From Solibacter sp039934035 (GTDB lineage Bacteria > Acidobacteriota > Terriglobia > Bryobacterales > Bryobacteraceae): a stretch of 64,000 nt of DNA. The translations under genes were made by a program, and so were the position numbers. Below, piece after piece: positions 58,711 through 64,000 of the stretch. The stretch is from contig JBDTMZ010000050.1 in the NCBI GenBank assembly GCA_039934035.1, positions 74,005-138,004 of the forward strand. Reading direction: 5' to 3'. Under the pieces are notes generated by a model, which saw only the letters and a program-made list of their open reading frames with translations, searched no databases and was not told the DNA's origin. How positions within the stretch are numbered: the stretch's first letter is position 1; every line of letters starts with the position of its first letter.

Positions 58711-60975
58711 TTACTGCCGGAAGTTGGTATCGCCCCGGATCGGTCCCTCGCCGTCATCTTTGATGGTGCCTGGCTGCCACTCTCGCGCCAACGTGATGTC
58801 GGCGGCGGCGGCCGCGGTGAGAGCGTTGAGGTCTACCACCCGGACCAACCGGCCCAGAAACTGCGGCTTGTACTGGCTGGTGGCGACCGCGGCGTAGGCC
58901 TTCCAGTGCACCAGTGCGGCTTCCAAGTGCTTGACGGCGGCGTCCCGGTGCTCCGGTTTGCTCTCGCCGTCAAATAACGCGAGCTCGGTGGCGGCCAGAA
59001 TCTTGTCGGCATAGTAATTGCCGAGTTCAGCCATGGCCTCCGCGTCACCCAAGGTCAGACGAAACTCCTTGCTGCTTTTCGGCTGGAGCGGCCGCAATTC
59101 GGAAACCATGCGCAGGGATGCGGCAGCATTGGTTTTCAACGCTTCGGCGACCTGCAACGGCGTGGTCCCTCCCATGGTTGCGCCCTTGAGGAACCGGGAG
59201 CGCCACTGGCGGACGTTCAGGTTACCGCTTTCCGGCATGGTCTGCCCTTTGATGAAATCGGCCACCGTGAAGAATCCGTTGCCATTCCCCTTCTGAATGT
59301 TGCCTTCGGGAAACCACAGAAAGTCGAGGTCGCGCCAGAAGAATCGGGTCACCTGCGGCATCGTCTTCGAGGCAGCCGCCACGGCCTGATACAGCTTGGA
59401 CGCGGGAATTCCAGGGAAGCGCGCCGCCAACATACGCTCAAAGAGCGCATTCGGCAGCTCCGGCTCATAGCTCAACCGGCCCCACATGGCGAAGCTGTAC
59501 CATTGCTTCTGCATCACGAGCTGACGCGGCGTTTCCGGTTCCTTATCGATGAATTCGCGGCCCCAGGAATATCCATCCGGCCCCATGTAGAAGCCGGCCA
59601 CGCGATCGGGGCCGGGAATATTCCGCAGATACTCGCGGGCAAAATCCGGGTCGCCCCAACGATAACTGTAGATATCGTCGTTCCTGACGGTAAGCCATGT
59701 GCGCATGTTCTTCGGCATCTGCTCGAGCACGGGAGCGATGAACGGAGGCTTGGTTTCGGAGTACATGTGCGCTACGGAGTACTTGAAGCTGAAATCGAAC
59801 GGACCGGGGTATTCCTTGAAGGCCTCTATCGAGCGCCCCTGAGCGGTCTGGTGATACCGGTGGATGAGGCGGAACTGGCGGTTGGGCTGGTCCTTGAGGC
59901 CGTCGCGAATGCCCTCCCCATAGGTGCGCCAAAGCCAGTCTTCGTGATCGAAGGTCCCTTGGCGGGTCTTCATGTTTTCACCCGCGGTGATGCCGACGCC
60001 GGCCAGCAGAGGATAGGTCTTGACCATCTCGCGCACACTGGCCCTGAAATAAGCGATCGTGGCCTCGTTCCTGCCGTCTTCCGTCAGGCCGTGCTTGCCC
60101 TCGGTGCCCCAGACGAAAATATTCCAGGTAAACCAGTAGACGTCAATCCCGCGATCTTTCCCGTACTGAAGAACCTCGCGCCAGAAGCGGATCTTCTCGT
60201 CGATCGTCATCCGGTTGACAATCGCCACTTTGCCCAGCCGGAAGGGCTGCGCCATCACGCTGCTGTCCATGTTGAATTGCAGGTCGAACGGCTCGGTATT
60301 GCCCCAAACGTCATTGAGGGCGACGTCCGGAAATTCCGGCACCTTCACAAGGGACGGGAAGGGATGGAGACTCCAGAGCGAAATTACGTTGAAGCGCTGG
60401 CGCGCCATTTCGTCGAAATAGGTGTGCCAGAACTCCATACGCCAGACCTCCGGGATGTTGGCCTGACTGGAATCGCTGTTATCGGAATACGTGGGGGTGC
60501 GCCGGTCGAGCGTGATGTTGAATTTGATCCCGCGCTGGGCAATGCGAGGCGAGTGGTCCGAATCCTTGGTCTCCTGAATGGTGCCCAGGCGAACGCCTTC
60601 CGCGATGTCGAACGCGCCATACATGGCTCCCACGGGGTCGGCCGCGAGGACCGCGATGGTGAGGCGCCCCCGCCGTTCCTGGCGCCGGATCGCGTAAGAC
60701 TGCGAGCTCGAAACTTTAAGAGGAGCCACGCCGAGTTCCTGGGCCAGCGCTTTGGATTCGGCCGCATCGGCGGCAAGGACAAAGCGGAGCGGACTGGAGT
60801 CGGAAGCGATCTCCCCGATGGCGCGATTCGCGGCTGGCGCTTTGGGTCCGAGAACGCGACGGATCTCCGCGGCCCCGAACGAGACTTGCGGAGCCTTGCT
60901 GTCGCAGAATACCGGCTGAGCGTGGGAGGGAACGCCCGCCAGCACGGATAAAAGAAGAACTACACGAATCGTCAT
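58711..60975 (-). CDS. secreted alpha-glucuronidase-like glycoside hydrolase
   Basis: The protein has 754 residues from ATG 60975 (AAGGAG upstream, then signal peptide MTIRVVLLLSVLAGVPSHAQ); an earlier in-frame start at 61029 lacks support. The N-terminal domain (about 25-150) resembles the carbohydrate-enzyme domain found before GH20/GH67-type barrels (VGAMYGAFDIAEGVRLG). A TIM barrel follows (FNVISLWSLHPFPSL, DVYWFTWNIFVWG, GVGITAGENM with a candidate acid Glu, FIDKEPETPRQLV). A helical C-terminal domain ends the protein. The layout is that of GH67/GH115-like alpha-glucuronidases, but the exact family is uncertain. It probably removes uronic acids from plant xylan-type glycans outside the cell. 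Confidence 0.65.
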   Translation of the reverse strand: MTIRVVLLLSVLAGVPSHAQPVFCDSKAPQVSFGAAEIRRVLGPKAPAANRAIGEIASDSSPLRFVLAADAAESKALAQELGVAPLKVSSSQSYAIRRQERRGRLTIAVLAADPVGAMYGAFDIAEGVRLGTIQETKDSDHSPRIAQRGIKFNITLDRRTPTYSDNSDSSQANIPEVWRMEFWHTYFDEMARQRFNVISLWSLHPFPSLVKVPEFPDVALNDVWGNTEPFDLQFNMDSSVMAQPFRLGKVAIVNRMTIDEKIRFWREVLQYGKDRGIDVYWFTWNIFVWGTEGKHGLTEDGRNEATIAYFRASVREMVKTYPLLAGVGITAGENMKTRQGTFDHEDWLWRTYGEGIRDGLKDQPNRQFRLIHRYHQTAQGRSIEAFKEYPGPFDFSFKYSVAHMYSETKPPFIAPVLEQMPKNMRTWLTVRNDDIYSYRWGDPDFAREYLRNIPGPDRVAGFYMGPDGYSWGREFIDKEPETPRQLVMQKQWYSFAMWGRLSYEPELPNALFERMLAARFPGIPASKLYQAVAAASKTMPQVTRFFWRDLDFLWFPEGNIQKGNGNGFFTVADFIKGQTMPESGNLNVRQWRSRFLKGATMGGTTPLQVAEALKTNAAASLRMVSELRPLQPKSSKEFRLTLGDAEAMAELGNYYADKILAATELALFDGESKPEHRDAAVKHLEAALVHWKAYAAVATSQYKPQFLGRLVRVVDLNALTAAAAADITLAREWQPGTIKDDGEGPIRGDTNFRQ

Positions 60976-61272
60976 GGGAACTCCTTGGACTCGAGGGAGA
61001 TGATCCATCTCCGTCCGCCACCATATCACGATTGAATGGTCGGCCCATTAGGCCTCAAGACGACCGGCAGGCCCAAGAGCACCGTTTACTGATCCTGGTC
61101 ATTTCGAGTGCAAGGCGCTTAGATTCTCTCGCATTGCATAGTCTGATGGTCGCACCATTCTTCCGGGAAGCTTGGGGCCGCATCCGTCTTCCCGCAGGCC
61201 AATTTTGCGGATCGGAATATCTGAAAGGCACCTACAATGAGCTTTTACAGGAAAGGCTGGGGATCGCCTGAT

Positions 61273-62946
61273 ATGCACACCATCAAACACGTTATTCTTC
61301 CAATCGCGTTGATGGGCGGCGCCGCGTTTCTCACGGCGCAGGCGCCTCGCCCGCAGGCGCCCCCAAGCACCGACAACAACCGCCAGGAGCGCCTGGAGCG
61401 TTTCCGCGATTTCGGTTTCGGCATGTTCATTCACTGGACCGTCGATGGACAACTCGGTGGCGTGATCAGCCATCACATGGTGGGCGCCGACGAGGACTTC
61501 CTGAAGCGGTACGTCGAGGACCTTCCCAAAACCTTCAACCCCCGCAAATTCTACCCGCAGGACTGGGCAGCCCTAGCCAAGCTGGCGGGGATGAAGTACG
61601 TGATGTTCACCACCAAGCATCACAACGGTTTCTGCATGTTCAAAACAGCCACCACCGACTTCAACGTCATGAACACGCCATTCCGGCGAGACATTACGGC
61701 GGAAGTCTTCAGCGCCTTCCGTGAACAGGGGATCGCCACCGGCGTCTACTTTTCGCCCGACGATTTCTGGTGGCTTCGCAAAAACGGCAAGACCTTGCAG
61801 CGCGGCATCCCCGATGTGCAGCCGGCGAATAACCCCGGGCTGATGGCGCACGATCAGGCGCAGCTCAGGGAACTGCTCACCAACTACGGGCCAATTGACT
61901 ATATCTTTTTCGATGGCGAACCCCAGGGCCTGAAGGAACTGGCCTGGCAACTACAGCCGGACATCGTGGTGACGCGGGGACAGCTGCAGACCCCGGAGCA
62001 GTATGTTCCCGGCACTCCGCTCGAAGGCGCATGGGAATCCAACCTGACGATGGGAACGGAGTGGCCATACAAGCCGACGAACGAGACCTACAAATCCGGC
62101 GGCGAACTCATCTCGCTGCTCATCGAGACCCGGGCCAAAGGCGGAAACCTGCTCTTGAATGTAGGTCCCAAACCCGACGGCGAGTTGCCGATTGAGCAGG
62201 AGGACCGGCTTCGGGAAGTTGCGCTTTGGATGTTCGTGAATAACGAATGCATCTACGGCGTCCGGCCGTGGGTGATCACGAACGAGGGCGATACCTGGTT
62301 CACTAAGAAGAAGGACGAAGACACCGTATACGCGATCATCAAGTCGAAAGAGCCGTGGCCGTTCGCAACCACGCGCGACTTTGTCCTCAAGTCGGTACGC
62401 TCCACACCGAACACCAGCGTCAGCGTGCTTGGGCACAACGGCAAAGTAGTGGAATACCAGCCCAGGGTCAATCCGGCGGCGGTGTTCCACCAGGAGGCAG
62501 ACGGCCTTCACGTTCGCGCCATGTTCGCGCAGCGCCTTTACACGAACCGGCGGTGGCCCAATCCCGTGGTCTTCAAAATCACCAACGTAAAGCCCGCCCT
62601 GGTTCCGCCGCGCGTGCAGACCGGACGCGCGACGTGGGACGCCGCCAGCAGAGTGGCGACTTTCCAGGGCGAGTTGCTGGGTCTTGGCGATGCAACGTCT
62701 GTCGAGGTGGGTTTCGAGTACCGTTCCATTCAGGGCATGGACCGTAGCGAGCGAACTAACGTTTGGACGCCGGCCGCTTTCGAGCGGAAGACCGCTACCG
62801 GCCCCTTCTCGATTGCCGTGAAAGGACTGAACTCCGGCGAACCGTACGAGTTCCGCGCGACGGTGAAGCACCCGCTGATCACCACCTACGGGGGCGAATT
62901 GACGTTTACGCCAGGGGCGCAGACCGGGGGGCGGGGACAGCGATAG
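61273..62946 (+). CDS. secreted alpha-L-fucosidase, GH29
   Basis: The protein has 557 residues from ATG 61273, where a signal peptide begins (HVILPIALMGGAAFLTAQA); an ATG 12 codons upstream (61237) is an alternative. The GH29 barrel is clear: FGFGMFIHWTVDG, MKYVMFTTKHHNGFCMF with the fucose-binding HH, TGVYFSPDDFWWL, and the nucleophile Asp in PIDYIFFDGE. GGNLLLNVGPKPDGELP is the family signature near the end of the barrel. A C-terminal beta-sandwich domain follows. It is divergent from the alpha-glucuronidase-like gene. Both suggest degradation of plant or mucilage glycans. Confidence 0.9.
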   Translation: MHTIKHVILPIALMGGAAFLTAQAPRPQAPPSTDNNRQERLERFRDFGFGMFIHWTVDGQLGGVISHHMVGADEDFLKRYVEDLPKTFNPRKFYPQDWAALAKLAGMKYVMFTTKHHNGFCMFKTATTDFNVMNTPFRRDITAEVFSAFREQGIATGVYFSPDDFWWLRKNGKTLQRGIPDVQPANNPGLMAHDQAQLRELLTNYGPIDYIFFDGEPQGLKELAWQLQPDIVVTRGQLQTPEQYVPGTPLEGAWESNLTMGTEWPYKPTNETYKSGGELISLLIETRAKGGNLLLNVGPKPDGELPIEQEDRLREVALWMFVNNECIYGVRPWVITNEGDTWFTKKKDEDTVYAIIKSKEPWPFATTRDFVLKSVRSTPNTSVSVLGHNGKVVEYQPRVNPAAVFHQEADGLHVRAMFAQRLYTNRRWPNPVVFKITNVKPALVPPRVQTGRATWDAASRVATFQGELLGLGDATSVEVGFEYRSIQGMDRSERTNVWTPAAFERKTATGPFSIAVKGLNSGEPYEFRATVKHPLITTYGGELTFTPGAQTGGRGQR

Positions 62947-63003
62947 GTCGTCGCCGTTCGGCGCTGCAATCCTGGGATTTCTCCGCGCACAAGGGATTCC
63001 GGA

Positions 63004-63261
63004 TCATCGGTCAATCAGCTTCCGATACAGGGGGGGGCGGTTCGAAGGCGTAGACATCATAGCCGGCCTTGACGAGCGCCTCGGAAACGTCGCCGGTGTG
63101 AGCGCCGACGTCAATGGCGCGACGGCTGGGAGGAACGAATGCAGGTAGCAAATGAGCCCGACTTCCGGGTTTGCGAGACCGTAATCGCTGGTCTCGACGC
63201 AGACTTGCTGGACGACCGCATTCTGCGAAGCGCCTTCGATGTCATTCCGCAGAGCGATCAT
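63004..63261 (-). pseudogene. fragment of an FkbM-type SAM-dependent methyltransferase
   Basis: The first part reads NDIEGASQNAVVQQVCV and NPEVGLICYLHSFLP. Near 63120 the frame must shift by one (one C short in a CCC run) to continue as SRRAIDVGAHTGDVSEAL and GYDVYAFEP, the SAM-binding motif I and acidic strand of FkbM methyltransferases. A run of seven Cs then allows return to the first frame (LYRKLIDR) just before a stop. Everything beyond motif II is missing. It is a relic, or a truncated gene with homopolymer errors. Confidence 0.6.
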
Positions 63262-63863
63262 CGGGTTTGGTCCGCCACGGCACGCGAGCCGTCAGGCAAG
63301 CCCGCCGGTTGCTCCGTCACAATAAGAAGTAGTATGCCTTGATTCGTCTCGAAGTGGTTCGCGTCAGAATAACGCATGAATTGGCTTCGGCGAGTGGAGG
63401 AGTGCAGTTAAAAGTTTTTGGCCGACACGGGTCATCTTCATCGTTCTAAAGGGCCTATCCCTCCGGTTTTCCTGCGCCCACGAGCTCAGCCTCGGTGCGG
63501 GTGCCGAACATGCCGCGTTATTATCGCGTTATTTGACGCGCAAATGCGCGTTTTGTCGCGGAGAAAACTATCGACTGAGCTGCCGAGGGCTTCTTCGTGA
63601 ATCTCACCGCTGAGTCTCGGACACGCTCCGCGATAGCTCGCGGTGGATCTCGGGACCACCCAAGTGATGGAACGTCAGCGCGAACCGAGCAAGTGATAAT
63701 GCATGTGATCGCTATTGTGAATCCGAAAAGGCTCAGTGCGTACGGTCTTTTCGAGGGGTTGGAAATCGATCGGTTCTCCAAGCGAAGTGAGGATTGCTCC
63801 ATTAACTTACGTAATGAAGACACGTGATAGTGTGTCTGATATCTTTGCTATGGCTTATGATTT
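63262..63863. other. 602-base region without a recognised gene
   Basis: No conserved domain, RNA or strong repeat could be recognised. Short frames here lack ribosome sites and look random. Confidence 0.35.
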
Positions 63864-63950
63864 ATGTCATTCAATTACGAAAAATGGTTACAAGAGGCCA
63901 AAAACCGGCTGGAACTGCTCTACCAGCAGCGGGAACGGATCAATGCTTGA
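63864..63950 (+). pseudogene. 5' stub of a small coiled-coil gene cut by an IS end
   Basis: ATG 63864 opens a 28-residue frame (MSFNYEKWLQEAKNRLELLY then QQRERINA) that looks like the helical start of a longer coiled-coil protein. It stops at 63948-63950, exactly where the IS-like terminal sequence begins. Interruption by insertion is the simplest reading. There is no clear ribosome site. Confidence 0.4.
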
Positions 63951-64000
63951 GTTCGCTCATCTAATTTGGCCCACTTTGATCGTCTAATTTGGCCCACCCC
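63945..64000. mobile_element. probable end of an IS21-type insertion sequence continuing past the window
   Basis: TCTAATTTGGCCCAC occurs at 63960-63974 and 63983-63997, a 23-base period. Closely spaced repeats of a GGCC-x-AAATTAGA type on the outer end are typical of IS21-family multiple terminal repeats. No transposase gene is inside the window, so this rests on the terminal pattern alone. Confidence 0.5.

Overview
The window looks like chromosome of a high-GC Acidobacteriota, most likely the Bryobacterales/Solibacterales group. This is inferred from family content, not from a marker gene. It shows very large TonB-dependent receptors that begin with a carboxypeptidase-regulatory-like domain, planctomycete-type cytochrome proteins (DUF1587/1592/1588/1585 plus DUF1552), ThuA/PVC-dehydrogenase mosaics, a PEP-CTERM protein and secreted glycoside hydrolases. 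All calls come from reading the sequence; no database search was run.

Layout. (1) 2-1618: a Ser/Thr kinase that runs off the left edge and has lost its N-terminus. (2) 1687-22153: a 20.4-kb integrative element in a tRNA-Ala(GGC) gene. It is bounded by a 51-bp perfect duplication of the tRNA 3' half (1687-1737 and 22103-22153), and its tyrosine integrase abuts the tRNA. It carries two replication-type modules: an AlpA-like regulator with a RepA-like ATPase (6074-7853), and a primase-polymerase with an AAA+ ATPase (18210-20431). It also carries an ardC antirestriction operon ending in a second tyrosine recombinase (8934-11605), an AbiGi-like gene, an XRE regulator with a zinc-ribbon kinase, and secreted cargo (trypsin-like protease, PEP-CTERM protein, Sel1 protein). 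Several genes are broken. No relaxase, coupling protein, capsid or terminase gene is visible. (3) 22319-30837: a LolCDE-like lipoprotein/ABC operon, a family 2 glycosyltransferase, a solitary CpaF-type ATPase, and a sigma/anti-sigma pair. (4) 31198-41133: seven minus-strand genes that fit periplasmic sugar oxidation (c-type cytochrome, TIM-barrel isomerase, MFS transporter, two ThuA proteins, Gfo/Idh/MocA oxidoreductase, copper-type domains). (5) 41306-47783: an ABC-2 exporter pair and a TonB-dependent receptor. (6) 48089-62946: a beta-propeller, ankyrin, DUF1552 and cytochrome operon, a second TonB-dependent receptor, an alpha-glucuronidase-like hydrolase and a GH29 fucosidase. (7) 62947-64000: gene debris, ending in what looks like the end of an IS21-type element.

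How the parts work together. The chromosomal part reads as a polysaccharide-scavenging lifestyle: outer-membrane uptake, extracellular hydrolases, periplasmic oxidation by heme and copper proteins, and sugar import. The island reads as a replicating, integrating, antirestriction-equipped element without its own transfer or packaging genes, so it may be mobilised in trans. Several island and right-end genes look split by single-base changes in homopolymer runs. That is compatible with either decay or assembly error and should be settled before they are called pseudogenes.
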